64,000 bases of DNA, from contig NZ_WARX01000035.1 of assembly GCF_009720385.1 (NCBI RefSeq), forward strand, positions 49,728 through 113,727, in the 5' to 3' direction. This DNA is from Catellatospora vulcania (GTDB taxonomy: Bacteria > Actinomycetota > Actinomycetes > Mycobacteriales > Micromonosporaceae). Positions within the stretch are counted from its first letter, which is position 1. Each line of letters opens with the position of its first letter. This document shows, one piece after another, positions 17,168-26,213 of this stretch. The translations under genes and the position numbers were made by a program. The notes beneath the pieces were generated by a model. The model was given only the letters and a program-made list of their open reading frames with translations, searched no databases and was not told where the DNA came from.

Positions 17168-18387
17168 AGCGGGTCCAGCATAGATCGATCGACTCCGAAT
17201 TCGCCGATATCAAGAGCGCCGCAGGCCACGGCGCGTCGCAGGAATCCCGACAGCGCCCGCGCGGTCGCGGGTTCGTCCAGGTAGCCGGTGCCGCGTGCGC
17301 CGCTGTCGCGTTGGGCTGCGCTGTCGCGCCCGTCGAGCCAGGCCCGCAGCCGGGCCGCGGCCGACGGAGCCCCCTCGCGGAAGAAGCCGTACGCGGCCGC
17401 GTAGCGCGTCGGCAGCTGCGCCGGATGCAGGTCCCAGCCCTGGTAGAAGCCGCGTTCCAGGCTGCGGCGGACCAGGCGCAGGTGCAGCGCCCAGGCGGCG
17501 TGCACGGCCGCGGTGTCGCCGACCGGCAGCACGTTGGTGGAGCCGTCGACCACGCGCACGCCCGTTCCCGCCGCGGCGACCTGCATGACCTGCTTGGCAT
17601 GGTCGGCGGCCGGATGCTCCATCGACTGACACGCCGCCGCTATACCGAGTGCCGCCGAGTAGTCGTACGTGCCGTAGTGCAGCCCCACGCAGCGCCCCTG
17701 CGACGCGTGGATCATCGCGGGCAGCGGGCAGGTCCCGTCCGGTCCCATGATCGCCTGTGGCATCTCCACCTGCAGTTCGAAGCGCAGCTGACCCGCGGCC
17801 GGTTCGAGCTGGCGGCACAGCGAGACCAGCGCCTCGACCTGGTCCACCGAGCTGACCTTCGGCAGCGTGATCACGAAGTTCGGCGGGATCGTGCCCAGCG
17901 CGTCGAGCAGCCGTTCCAGGGTGCGCAGCGCCCGGGGCCGGGTGTCGGCCTCCAGGCTCTTGATCCGTACCCCGGTGAACGGGGCCGGGCGGGCGGACAG
18001 GAACGCGGCGACGCTGCGGGCGTGCGCGTCCTCGGTGGCGTCCTCGCGGCGGCCGTAGCCGTCCTCGAAGTCCACCCGCAGGTCCTCGATCGGCTCCGTG
18101 GACAGTTTGCGGCCGATCCGCTCGTGCAGTTCCTCCGGGTAGGGCAGCCCGTGCTCGGCCAGCGCGGCGAGGGCCTGCTCGCCCCAGCGCAACGCCAGGC
18201 CGGTGCGTATCAGGTCGGCGGGCACGTACACGGTGTGCAGCGGCTGGCGGCCGGTCGGCTCACCCGGATAGCGGTCGCGCAGCTGCCCGTCGGCCACGGC
18301 CAGCCTGCGGTCCAGTTCCCGGGCCGGCAGGTGGACCACCCCGTCGCGCGGCGCGCCGAGGAACTCCCCGGCTTCGGCGGGCTTCAT
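17164..18387 (-). CDS. DUF6986 family aldolase/citrate-lyase-like protein
   Basis: The 407-residue protein has a TIM-barrel aldolase/citrate-lyase pattern: DLRVDFEDGYGRREDATED near residue 104 (metal/acid residues), GVRIKSLEAD near 139, FVITLPKVSSVDQVEAL near 171, ELQVEMPQAIMGP near 205 and GLHYGTYDYSAALGI near 236 with an Asp-containing active-site end. It lies between malate synthase and allantoinase and overlaps both (1 bp and 4 bp), so it is almost certainly part of allantoin or glyoxylate metabolism. No gene for ureidoglycolate lyase is recognisable in this cluster. That this protein fills the step is an inference; cleavage of malyl- or citramalyl-type substrates is an alternative. Confidence 0.8.
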   Translation of the reverse strand: MKPAEAGEFLGAPRDGVVHLPARELDRRLAVADGQLRDRYPGEPTGRQPLHTVYVPADLIRTGLALRWGEQALAALAEHGLPYPEELHERIGRKLSTEPIEDLRVDFEDGYGRREDATEDAHARSVAAFLSARPAPFTGVRIKSLEADTRPRALRTLERLLDALGTIPPNFVITLPKVSSVDQVEALVSLCRQLEPAAGQLRFELQVEMPQAIMGPDGTCPLPAMIHASQGRCVGLHYGTYDYSAALGIAAACQSMEHPAADHAKQVMQVAAAGTGVRVVDGSTNVLPVGDTAAVHAAWALHLRLVRRSLERGFYQGWDLHPAQLPTRYAAAYGFFREGAPSAAARLRAWLDGRDSAAQRDSGARGTGYLDEPATARALSGFLRRAVACGALDIGEFGVDRSMLDPL

Positions 18388-19904
18388 CAGTCGATCAGCT
18401 CCCCGGCCGGCAGGGTCAGGAACTCCACGAAGTCGTCGGACAGCGCGACCTGCTCGAAGATCTTGCGGGCGGGGCCGTAGTCGGGCCCCAGCGTGTCCAT
18501 CTCCGCCTCGATCAGCTGTTCCAGCAGGTCACGGGTGATGGGGGTGCCGTCGGCGAGGTCCGCGCCGTTGTGCATCCACTGCCACAGCTGCGAGCGGGAG
18601 ATCTCCGCGGTGGCGGCGTCCTCCATCAGGTTGTTGATCGCGGCCGCGCCGTTGCCGCTCAGCCACGACTGGATGTAGCGGATGCCGACGTCGATGTTGG
18701 CGCGTACGCCGGCCAGCGTGATCTCACCGGGCGTGGTGCGCACGTCGAGCAGGTCGTGCGGGGTCACCCGCACGTCCGGGCGCTGCCGGGAGAGCTGGTT
18801 CGGGGCGCCGTCGAGGACCTTGTCGAAGACCTCCAGGCAGATCGGCACCAGGTCGGGGTGCGCCACCCAGGAGCCGTCGAAGCCGTCGGCGGCCTCGCGT
18901 TCCTTGTCCTGGCGCACCTTGGCCAGCGCGGTCGCGGTGACGCCCGGGTCGCGCCGGTTCGGGATGAACGCCGCCATGCCCCCCATCGCGTACGCGCCGC
19001 GGCGGTGACACGTCTTGACCAGCAGCTGCGCGTACGCCCGCAGGAACGGCGCGGCCATCGTCACCTGCCCCCGGTCGGGCAGCGTGTACGCCGGAAAGCC
19101 GCGGAACTTCTTGATCAGGCTGAACAGGTAGTCCCAGCGCCCCGCGTTCAGGCCGCTGGCGTGGTCGCGCAGCTCCCACAGGATCTCGTCCATCTCGAAC
19201 GCGGCCGTGATCGTCTCGATGAGCACGGTGGCCCGGATGCTGCCGTACGGGATGCCCAGCAGCTCCTGCGCGGCCGTGAACACGTCCTGCCACAGTCTCG
19301 CTTCGAGGTGGCTCTCCATCTTGGGCAGGTAGAAGTACGGGCCGCTGCCCCGGGCCAGCAGCTCGGCGGCGTTGTGGAAGAAGTGCAGGCCGAAGTCGAC
19401 CAGCGCGGCGACGCCGGGCTCCCCGTCGACCTCGAAGTGGCGCTCGTCGAGGTGCCAGCCGCGGGGCCGCACCACAATGGTCGGCAGCGGGCCGGGGTGC
19501 AGCGCGTAGAGCTTGTCGCCCTGCTGGAGGCTGATCGTCCGGCGGACGGCCTCGTACAGGCTCTGCTGGCCGCCGACGACGTTGGCCCAGTGCGGGGTGT
19601 TGGCGTCCTCCAGGTCGGCCAGCCACACCTTCGCGCCCGAGTTCAGCGCGTTGATGGTCATCTTGCGGTCGGTCGGGCCGGTGATCTCGACCCGGCGGTC
19701 GACCAGGTCGTCCGGAGCCTTGGCCACGGACCACTCGCCGTCGCGAATGTGCGCGGTCTCCGGCAGGAAGTCCAGCGTGCCGGTGCGATCGATCTCGGCC
19801 TGCCGGGCCGCGCGCGCCGCGAGCAGCTCGTCGCGGCGGGGCCGGAAGCGGCGCTGCAGCTCGGTGACGAACGCGACCGCCTCAGGCGTCAGGATCTCGG
19901 TCAC
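18387..19904 (-). CDS. aceB: Malate synthase A
   Basis: Malate synthase condenses glyoxylate with acetyl-CoA to malate, disposing of the carbon left after allantoin breakdown. The 505-residue protein is of the A type, without the extra domain of the G type. Visible are [16 protein letters not shown] near residue 94, [11 protein letters not shown] near 147, [20 protein letters not shown] near 233 (catalytic barrel Glu), [17 protein letters not shown] near 256 and [15 protein letters not shown] near 344. Its place between the Mo-subunit gene and DUF6986 in a purine operon matches its linkage to ureide catabolism in streptomycetes. The start codon directly abuts the stop of pucD. Confidence 0.96.
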   Translation of the reverse strand: MTEILTPEAVAFVTELQRRFRPRRDELLAARAARQAEIDRTGTLDFLPETAHIRDGEWSVAKAPDDLVDRRVEITGPTDRKMTINALNSGAKVWLADLEDANTPHWANVVGGQQSLYEAVRRTISLQQGDKLYALHPGPLPTIVVRPRGWHLDERHFEVDGEPGVAALVDFGLHFFHNAAELLARGSGPYFYLPKMESHLEARLWQDVFTAAQELLGIPYGSIRATVLIETITAAFEMDEILWELRDHASGLNAGRWDYLFSLIKKFRGFPAYTLPDRGQVTMAAPFLRAYAQLLVKTCHRRGAYAMGGMAAFIPNRRDPGVTATALAKVRQDKEREAADGFDGSWVAHPDLVPICLEVFDKVLDGAPNQLSRQRPDVRVTPHDLLDVRTTPGEITLAGVRANIDVGIRYIQSWLSGNGAAAINNLMEDAATAEISRSQLWQWMHNGADLADGTPITRDLLEQLIEAEMDTLGPDYGPARKIFEQVALSDDFVEFLTLPAGELID

Positions 19905-22175
19905 TCATACCCCCACGATGTGTTCGGGCCGGACCGGCACCCTGGTCAGCGCGGCCCCGGTGGCCGCCCGGATCGCCGCGACGACGGCCGGTGTGGACGA
20001 GATCGTGGGCGGCTCGCCGACCCCGCGCAGGCCGTACGGCGAGTGCGGGTCGGCCAGTTCGAGCACGTCCACTGTCATCGGCGGCATGTCCATGATCGTA
20101 GGGAGCAGATAGTCGGTGAAGGACGGATTGCGCACCTTCCCGTCGACAAGCTGGATCTCCTCCATCAGGGCCAGGCCGAGACCCTGGGCGGTGCCGCCGT
20201 GGATCTGGCCGGTGACCGCGACCGGGTTGACCGCCTTGCCGACGTCCTGCGCGGTGACGATCTCGACGACCTTCACCAGGCCGAGGTCGAGGTCGACGTC
20301 GACGGTGGCCCGGTGCGCGGCGAAGGCGTACTGCACGTGCGCGTCGCCCTGGCCCGTCTCCGGGTCGAGCGCCTGGGTCGGCCGGTGCCGCCACTGCACG
20401 GTCTCCTCGATCGCCTCGTCCCCGAGCAGCTCGGCGATGTCCGCGACGACGGTCCCGTCGGTGTCCACGACCTGCCCGTCCACCAGCCGCAGCCCGTCCG
20501 GGATGCCGTCGGTCCGGTCCAGCAGCCGGGTGCGGATGGCTTGGCAGGCGGCGCGGACGGCGCCGCCGGTCATGTAGGTCTGGCGGGAGGCCGACGAGGA
20601 GCCGGCGCTGCCGACGGCCGTGTCGGCGGGGGCGATGGTGACCTGGTCGACGCCGAGTTCGGTGCGCACGATCTGGGCCTGGACGGTGACCAGCCCCTGG
20701 CCGACCTCGGCGGCGGCGGTGTGGACGAGGACCGCGGGGCGGCCGCCGACCAGTTCCAGCCGGACCCGGGCGGTGGCGTAGTCGTCGAAGCCCTCGGAGA
20801 AGCAGACGTTCTTGATGCCGATGCCGTAGCCGACGCCGCGGACCACGCCCTCGCCGTGGGTGGTGTTCGCGGTGCCGCCGGGCGGGAAGTCGGCCGGACC
20901 GGCCGGTGGCTTGGACTGGACCAGGCGGAGCAGCTCCGCGACCGGGGCCGGGCCTTCGACGACCTGGCCGGTGGGCATCCGGTCGCCGGTGTGCAGGGCG
21001 TTGCGCACGCGCACCTCGACCGGGTCGAGGCCCAGCGCCGCGGCGAGCTTGTCCATCTGCGACTCGTACGCGAAACACGCCTGCACCGCCCCGAAGCCGC
21101 GCATCGCCCCGCACGGCGGGTTGTTCGTGTAGAGCCCGTAGGCGTCCATCACCACGTTCGGCACGTCGTAGGGACCGACGCCCAGCGTCGCCGCGTTGGC
21201 CACGACCGCCCCGGAGCTGGACGCGTACGCGCCGCCGTCGAGCAGGATGCGGGCCTTCACGTAGACGAGGCGGCCGTCGGCGTCCGCGCCGTGCTCGTAG
21301 CGCAGCCGGGCCGGGTGCCGGTGCACGTGGCCGAAGAACGACTCCTCGCGGCCGTACACCATCTTCACCGGGCGGCCGGTGCGCAGCGCCAGCATGCAGG
21401 CGTGGACCTGCATGGACAGGTCCTCGCGCGCGCCGAACGCGCCGCCGACCCCGGCCAGGGTGAGCCGCACCTTGTCCGCGGCCAGGCCCAGGCATGCGGC
21501 GACCTGCTGCTGGTCCACGTGCAGCCACTGGGTGGCGATGTACAGGTCGATTCCGCCGTCCTCGGCGGGCACGGCCAGCCCCGACTCCGGGCCGAGGAAC
21601 GCCTGGTCCTGCATGCCGACCTCGTACTCCCCGGTCACCACGACCGCGGCGGCGGCGTGCGGGTCGCCGCGGCGGATCGGCACGTGGCGCAGCAGGTTGG
21701 GCCGGTCGGCGTGCACCCGGGGCGCGCGGTCGTCGTGCAGCGCCGCCTCGGGGTCGGTGACCGGGTCGAGCACCTCGTACGTGATCCCGATCGCCGCGAC
21801 GGCGCGGCGCGCGGTCTCCGGGTGGTCGGCGGCCACCACCACGATCGGCTCACCCTGGTAGCGGACCTCGTCGGCGGCCAGCACCGGCTGATCCACGTGC
21901 TCCAGCCCGTACAGCCGCCGGCCCGGCACGTCCTCATGGGTGAGCACCGCGTACACGCCCGGAATCCGCAGCGCCGGACCGAGATCCAGCCCCGTGATCC
22001 GCGCCCGCGGATGCGGGCTGCGCAGCGTCGCCCCCCACAGCATGTCGTCGGCCCACAGATCCGACGAGAACGCGAACTCCCCCATCACCTTCAGCCGCCC
22101 ATCCGGCCGCTGCGGTGACGCCCCCACCCCACCCGTCACGGTGGCCGCCAACCCCACATGCACCGACGTCGTCAC
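19905..22175 (-). CDS. pucD: Xanthine dehydrogenase, molybdenum-binding subunit
   Basis: This 756-residue subunit holds the molybdenum cofactor where hypoxanthine/xanthine is hydroxylated. Landmarks are GEFAFSSDLWADDMLWGATL near residue 30, VGGAFGAREDLS near 245 (Moco loop), NNPPCGAMRGFGAVQACFAY near 350 and AAAEVGQGLVTVQAQ near 485. YGLRGVGEPP near 721 carries the invariant catalytic Glu. The GTG at 22175 is preferred to a TTG at 22205, which lies inside a palindromic element. About 140 bp holding that element separate it from the deaminase gene upstream, while the FAD and FeS subunits lie beyond that gene. Confidence 0.95.
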   Translation of the reverse strand: MTTSVHVGLAATVTGGVGASPQRPDGRLKVMGEFAFSSDLWADDMLWGATLRSPHPRARITGLDLGPALRIPGVYAVLTHEDVPGRRLYGLEHVDQPVLAADEVRYQGEPIVVVAADHPETARRAVAAIGITYEVLDPVTDPEAALHDDRAPRVHADRPNLLRHVPIRRGDPHAAAAVVVTGEYEVGMQDQAFLGPESGLAVPAEDGGIDLYIATQWLHVDQQQVAACLGLAADKVRLTLAGVGGAFGAREDLSMQVHACMLALRTGRPVKMVYGREESFFGHVHRHPARLRYEHGADADGRLVYVKARILLDGGAYASSSGAVVANAATLGVGPYDVPNVVMDAYGLYTNNPPCGAMRGFGAVQACFAYESQMDKLAAALGLDPVEVRVRNALHTGDRMPTGQVVEGPAPVAELLRLVQSKPPAGPADFPPGGTANTTHGEGVVRGVGYGIGIKNVCFSEGFDDYATARVRLELVGGRPAVLVHTAAAEVGQGLVTVQAQIVRTELGVDQVTIAPADTAVGSAGSSSASRQTYMTGGAVRAACQAIRTRLLDRTDGIPDGLRLVDGQVVDTDGTVVADIAELLGDEAIEETVQWRHRPTQALDPETGQGDAHVQYAFAAHRATVDVDLDLGLVKVVEIVTAQDVGKAVNPVAVTGQIHGGTAQGLGLALMEEIQLVDGKVRNPSFTDYLLPTIMDMPPMTVDVLELADPHSPYGLRGVGEPPTISSTPAVVAAIRAATGAALTRVPVRPEHIVGV

Positions 22176-22200
22176 CCCGCCACCCCCGCCCCACCCCTGG

Positions 22201-22263
22201 CGCAACTCTTAAAGAGTCGCGGCTTCGGCACGTCCTGGAAGGCGCGACTCTTTAAGAGTTGCG
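22201..22263. repeat. Palindromic element, two self-complementary 21-bp arms (D1)
   Basis: A perfect 21-bp arm at 22201-22221 (CGCAACTCTTAAAGAGTCGC plus G) is repeated inverted at 22243-22263 around a 21-nt spacer. Each arm is itself nearly palindromic (CGC-ACTCTT-AAGAGT-GCG), so the element can form one long hairpin or two short ones. It lies in the 139-bp gap between the deaminase and pucD genes, inside the purine operon. The arm sequence is related to the hairpin at 2462-2488. Confidence 0.85.
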
Positions 22264-22314
22264 GCAGGTGGGGGGCGCGCGGGCGCGGCGCGGGCGACGG
22301 CGACGGCGACGTGG

Positions 22315-23667
22315 TCATCGGCCGGCCTTTCGGAGGAGGGTGCGGCTGACGCGGGTGAGGTCGCGGGCGAGGGAGTCGGAGTCGGTGTGGACGAGGCGGC
22401 CGTGGCGGACGACGACGTCGCCGCCGACGAGCAGGGCTTCGACCTTGGCGGGTGGGCCGAAGACGAGGGCGGCGACGGGGTCCTCGATGCCGGCGTGGCC
22501 GAGGTCGTCGATGCGCCACAGCGCGATGTCGGCGAGCCTGCCGGGCTCCAGGATGCCGAGTTCGCCGTCGCGGCCCAGGCAGCGGGCCCCGCCGGTGGTG
22601 GCCAGGGCGAGCGCCTCGCGGGCGGTCAGCGCGGCCGGGCCGCCGCGCAGGCGCGCTGCCAGCATCGCCTGGCGCAGTTCCGGGCCCAGCTCACCGGCCT
22701 CCTGCGAGGCCGCGCCGTCGACGCCCAGGCCGACCGGCACACCCGCGTCGAGCAGGTCGCGCACCCGGGCGGTGCCCGCGCCGAGGCGGGCGTTGGAGCT
22801 GGGGCAGTGCGCCACGCCGGTGCCGGTGGCCCCGAGCCGGGCCACCGCGGCGTCGTCGAGGTGCACGCCGTGCGCCAGCCACACGTCGTCGCCTAGCCAG
22901 CCGAGCTTCTCGGCGTACTCCACGGGCGTGCAGCCGAAGCGGTCGCGGCAGAACTCGTCCTCCTCGACCGTCTCGGCCAGGTGCGTGTGCAGGCGTACGC
23001 CGTGCGCGCGGGCCAGCGAGGCGGCCTCGCGCATCAGGTCGGAGGTGACCGAGAACGGCGAGCACGGCGCGACCGCGACGCGCACCATCGCGGACGGGGA
23101 CGGATCGTGGTGCTGCTCGATCGCGGCGGCGGTCGCGGCCAGCGCGGCGCCGGTCGACTCGACGATGTTGTCCGGCGGCAGCCCGCCCTGCGACGCGCCG
23201 AGGTCCATCGAGCCGCGGCAGGCGTGCAGCCGTACGCCGACCGACGCGGCCGCCTCGACCTGCGTCCCGATCAAGTCACCGGAGCCGCGCGGGAACACGT
23301 AGTGGTGGTCGGCGGCGGTGGTGCAGCCCGACAGCGCGAGCGCGCCCAGGCCCGCGGTGGTCGTGACATAGACGAGTTCGTCATCGAGCCCGGCCCACAC
23401 CGGGTACAGCTCGACCAGCCAGTCGAACAGGTTGCTCTGCTGGGCCAGCCCGCGGGTCGCCCACTGGTAGAGGTGGTGGTGGGTGTTGACCAGGCCGGGC
23501 GTGGCCAGGCAGCCCCGGCCGTCGATGACCTGGTCGGCGGGCCCGTCGAAGTCTCCCGCGCCGACCTCGGTGATCCGGTCGCCGTCGACGACGAGGTGCC
23601 CGCGCAGGTACTCCGCGCCCGCCGCGTCGACGGTCGCGATCGCACAGCCGTTGATGACGGTCCTCAT
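22315..23667 (-). CDS. 8-oxoguanine deaminase-like amidohydrolase
   Basis: The 450-residue protein is an amidohydrolase of the guanine/8-oxoguanine deaminase and TrzA/AtzB type. GLVNTHHHLYQWATRGLAQQ near residue 62 has the HxH metal pair, HACRGSMDLG near 138 is typical of the 8-oxoguanine group, HTHLAETVEEDEFC near 225 and WLAHGVHLDD near 263 supply further His ligands, and GLGVDGAASQEAG near 309 holds the metal Asp. Deamination of 8-oxoguanine gives urate, which feeds the uricase encoded next door; guanine deaminase activity is the main alternative. ATG at 23667 overlaps the FeS-subunit stop by 4 bp. Confidence 0.88.
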   Translation of the reverse strand: MRTVINGCAIATVDAAGAEYLRGHLVVDGDRITEVGAGDFDGPADQVIDGRGCLATPGLVNTHHHLYQWATRGLAQQSNLFDWLVELYPVWAGLDDELVYVTTTAGLGALALSGCTTAADHHYVFPRGSGDLIGTQVEAAASVGVRLHACRGSMDLGASQGGLPPDNIVESTGAALAATAAAIEQHHDPSPSAMVRVAVAPCSPFSVTSDLMREAASLARAHGVRLHTHLAETVEEDEFCRDRFGCTPVEYAEKLGWLGDDVWLAHGVHLDDAAVARLGATGTGVAHCPSSNARLGAGTARVRDLLDAGVPVGLGVDGAASQEAGELGPELRQAMLAARLRGGPAALTAREALALATTGGARCLGRDGELGILEPGRLADIALWRIDDLGHAGIEDPVAALVFGPPAKVEALLVGGDVVVRHGRLVHTDSDSLARDLTRVSRTLLRKAGR

Positions 23668-24134
23668 CGCGTCCCCGCCTCGCTCGCGGCCAGGCGCACC
23701 GCATCCATGATCTTTTCGTAGCCGGTGCAGCGGCACAGGTTGCCGGCGAGGGCCTCGCGGATCTCGGGGTCGCTCGGGTGCGGGACGCGCGCCAGCAGGT
23801 CGTGCACCGAGACGATCAGCCCCGGCGTGCAGAAGCCGCACTGCACCGCCCCGGTCTGCAGGAACGCCCGCTGCACGGGGTCCAGCTCGCCCTCGGGGGC
23901 CAGGCCCTCGACGGTGCGCACGTCGCGCCCGGTGGCCTGGCCCGCGGCGACCAGGCAGGCGCAGACCGCGGTCCCGTCCAGGTACACCGTGCACGAGCCG
24001 CATTCGCCCTGCTCGCAGGCGTTCTTGCTGCCGGGCAGGCCGAGCCGCTCACGCAGCACGTAGAGCAGGCTCTCGCCCTCCCAGACGTCGTCGGCGGTCC
24101 GGGGCGTCCCGTTGACCGTGCAGGTCACCCGCAT
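23664..24134 (-). CDS. pucE: Xanthine dehydrogenase, [2Fe-2S] subunit
   Basis: The 156-residue protein carries electrons from the Mo centre to FAD. An N-terminal plant-type ferredoxin domain has CEQGECGSCTVYLDG near residue 40 and a further Cys in VCACLV near 57. The C-terminal helical domain has the second cluster, CGFCTPG near 98 and CRCTGYEKIM near 132. Length and motifs are complete. It overlaps the FAD-subunit gene by 10 bp and the deaminase gene by 4 bp. Confidence 0.97.
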   Translation of the reverse strand: MRVTCTVNGTPRTADDVWEGESLLYVLRERLGLPGSKNACEQGECGSCTVYLDGTAVCACLVAAGQATGRDVRTVEGLAPEGELDPVQRAFLQTGAVQCGFCTPGLIVSVHDLLARVPHPSDPEIREALAGNLCRCTGYEKIMDAVRLAASEAGTR

Positions 24135-24976
24135 AGATCCCTCCAGGCCCAGGTCAGGGTGCGCTGGGCCAGCACGGCCAGCGCGTGGCGGCGGTACGCG
24201 GCGGTGCCGCGCACGTCGTCGATCGGCGAGGCCGCCGCGGCGACCAGCTCGCCGAAGCGCCGCGCCACGTCGGGTTCAAGCCCGGCGAGCGTGTCCCAGG
24301 GGAGCTGCCCGGCGGCGTACAGCTCCGCCTCGGCGGCCCGGCGCGGCGTGGGCGCGGCCGAGCCGATCCCGGTGCCGACCTCCCGGCGGCCGGGGTGCAG
24401 CGCGAGCGCGAACGAGCTGACCGCGATCACCATCGCGTTGCGGGTGCCGATCTTCGAGAACTGCTCGGGGCCGTCGGCGGGCCGCACCCATACTGCGGCG
24501 ATCAGCTCGTCCGGCGCCAGCACGCTGCGTTTGGGGCCGGTGAAGAACTCGTCGATCGGCACCAGCCGGGTGCCGCGCACCGAGGCCAGCTCGACCTGCG
24601 CACCGGCCGCCAGCAGCGGCGGGTGGGCGTCGCCTGCGGGCGAGGCCGAGCCGAGGTTGCCGCCGACGGTGCCCCGGTTGCGGATCTGCGGCGACCCGAC
24701 CGTCCGGGAGGCCATGGCCAGCCCCGGCAGGCGGTCGCCCAGTTCCTCGATGATCCGGGTGTACGAGACGCCCGCCCCGATGCGCAGCAGCTCCCCGTCC
24801 ATCGCCCACGTCGTCAGGTCGCCGATGCGGGTCAGGTCCAGCAGCACGCCCGGCCGCCGCCGGTGGAAGTTCAGCTCGACCATCACGTCGGTGCCACCGG
24901 CGATCGGCACCGCGTCCGGCCGTTCCGCCCGGATCGCCAAGGCGTCGGCCCAGGTCGGCGGCGTCAGAAAGTCCAT
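24125..24976 (-). CDS. pucC: Xanthine dehydrogenase, FAD-binding subunit
   Basis: The 283-residue protein is the flavin subunit of the molybdenum hydroxylase, passing electrons to NAD+ or another acceptor. It starts MDFLTPPTWADALAI, with PIAGGTDVMVELNFHRRRPG near residue 23 for FAD pyrophosphate binding and TVGGNLGSASPAGDAHPPLL near 103 as the second FAD motif. A CO-dehydrogenase-flavoprotein C-terminal domain with IAVSSFALALHPG near 180 follows. Its start codon shares one base with the uricase stop (TGATG), so translation is coupled. Confidence 0.95.
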   Translation of the reverse strand: MDFLTPPTWADALAIRAERPDAVPIAGGTDVMVELNFHRRRPGVLLDLTRIGDLTTWAMDGELLRIGAGVSYTRIIEELGDRLPGLAMASRTVGSPQIRNRGTVGGNLGSASPAGDAHPPLLAAGAQVELASVRGTRLVPIDEFFTGPKRSVLAPDELIAAVWVRPADGPEQFSKIGTRNAMVIAVSSFALALHPGRREVGTGIGSAAPTPRRAAEAELYAAGQLPWDTLAGLEPDVARRFGELVAAAASPIDDVRGTAAYRRHALAVLAQRTLTWAWRDLCG

Positions 24977-25842
24977 CAGGCCGCTCCCAGGTCCCACGCT
25001 AGTCCGGACGACGGCGCGCCGTCGCGTAGCACCGTGCCCTCGATCAGGCCGTACGGCCGGTCGGCGGCGAAGTACACCGCGTCGGGGTTGTCCAGCCCGA
25101 ACGGCGACAGGTCGACCAGGAAGTGGTGCCGGTTCGGCAGCGCCAGCCGCACCTCGGCGACCTCGGGCACCCGTTCCAGGACCCGCTCCCCCATCGCGTA
25201 CAGCGTCTGCTGCAGCGAGCGGCTGTACGTGTCGACGAACGCGCCGACCAGGCCGTCCCGGACCGCCTCGAACGCGGCGTTCCAGTCGACGTCCGTCGAG
25301 GCGAAACGCCAGCGGGCGTCCACGGCCGTGGCCAGGATGCGGTCGTCGGCCTCGGGCAGCGTCGTGTACCGGTCGCGCGGGAAGCCCTTGAACATCGATC
25401 CGGTCGTGTTCAGCAGCGTCAGCCCGTGCAGCCCGCCGACCACCCAGGACTGCTCCGCGGTCGCGGTCAGCGTCGCCGTGCGCACCTCGTCCCCGGCGCG
25501 GGCGAACGAGTGGCCGCCCAGCCGCCGCCAGCCGTACGCCTCGATGTGCACCTGGGCCCGTTCGATCGGGTCCTGCCCGGTGACGAAGTGGCGGGCCAGC
25601 CGCAGGCCGAACTGCTCGATGCTCGCGAACCCGTCGCGGGCGAACGCGTACACCGTGTTCTTCTGCGTGTCGGTCGGCAGCACGTCGGCGTTGTCGCCGG
25701 TCAGGTGCGTCGCGTCGAGGCGGCCCGCCAGGCAGGTGCTGACGTTCAGGTCGGTCAGCTCGTGGCGCTCGCCGTCGCGGACCACGGTGACCAGCCGGCA
25801 CTCGGCCTTGCCGTACCGGTTGGGGCCCAGGCGGATCGTCAT
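24976..25842 (-). CDS. uox: Urate oxidase (uricase)
   Basis: Uricase oxidises urate to 5-hydroxyisourate with O2 and without a cofactor. The 288-residue protein contains two tandem T-fold halves. Visible are LGPNRYGKAECRLVTVVRDG at the start (catalytic Lys), VLPTDTQKNTVYAFA near residue 54 (catalytic Thr), SFARAGDEVRT near 110, FKGFPRDRYTTLPE near 150, and LPNRHHFLVDLSPFGLDNPD near 238 with the family His-His. It lies between HIU hydrolase and the FAD subunit, with end-to-end coupling on both sides. No peroxisomal-type tail is expected and none is seen. Confidence 0.97.
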   Translation of the reverse strand: MTIRLGPNRYGKAECRLVTVVRDGERHELTDLNVSTCLAGRLDATHLTGDNADVLPTDTQKNTVYAFARDGFASIEQFGLRLARHFVTGQDPIERAQVHIEAYGWRRLGGHSFARAGDEVRTATLTATAEQSWVVGGLHGLTLLNTTGSMFKGFPRDRYTTLPEADDRILATAVDARWRFASTDVDWNAAFEAVRDGLVGAFVDTYSRSLQQTLYAMGERVLERVPEVAEVRLALPNRHHFLVDLSPFGLDNPDAVYFAADRPYGLIEGTVLRDGAPSSGLAWDLGAA

Positions 25843-26168
25843 CAGGACCCCCGGTAGGTGGTGTAGCCGAACTTGCTCAGCAGCAGCGGCACGTGCAGGT
25901 GCCGGTCGGTGTCGGTGACGTCGAAGACCACGGTCACCTCGGGGAAGAAACTGCCCAGTCCCTGGTACGCGGCGACGTCGAAGCGCAGCCCGTACCGGCC
26001 CACCAGCCACTGCTCGGCCGGCACCCAGTCGGCCAGCCGCCCGTCGGTGTTCGTGGTCCCGGTCGCCACGACGACCCACCCGTACTGCCCCAGCCGCTGC
26101 AACGTCACCTGCACGTCCGCGGCGGGCTCACCCCGGCAGGTGTCCAGCACATGGGTCGACAGGGTCAT
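25842..26168 (-). CDS. pucM: 5-Hydroxyisourate hydrolase (transthyretin-like)
   Basis: The 108-residue protein hydrolyses 5-hydroxyisourate to OHCU, the step after uricase. It has both family signatures: STHVLDTCRGEPAADVQVTL at the N-terminus (first catalytic His) and the C-terminal YTTYRGS. The inner RYGLRFDVAAYQG and HLHVPLLLSKFGY segments supply the remaining active-site residues of the tetramer channel. It has no signal peptide, so it acts in the cytoplasm. Its stop and the uricase start share one base. Confidence 0.97.
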   Translation of the reverse strand: MTLSTHVLDTCRGEPAADVQVTLQRLGQYGWVVVATGTTNTDGRLADWVPAEQWLVGRYGLRFDVAAYQGLGSFFPEVTVVFDVTDTDRHLHVPLLLSKFGYTTYRGS

Positions 26169-26213
26169 CCGGTGCGTCCCGTCATCAACCGCTCCGCTCT
26201 CATACCTGCTCGC

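Noticed and set aside
18570..22118. About 1180-codon plus-strand frame across aceB and pucD
   Set aside because: Antisense to two conserved enzymes with complete motifs; the absence of stops reflects GC-rich third positions.
22175..22205. TTG start at 22205 for pucD
   Set aside because: It lies inside the 21-bp palindromic arm and adds residues without homology; GTG 22175 fits better.
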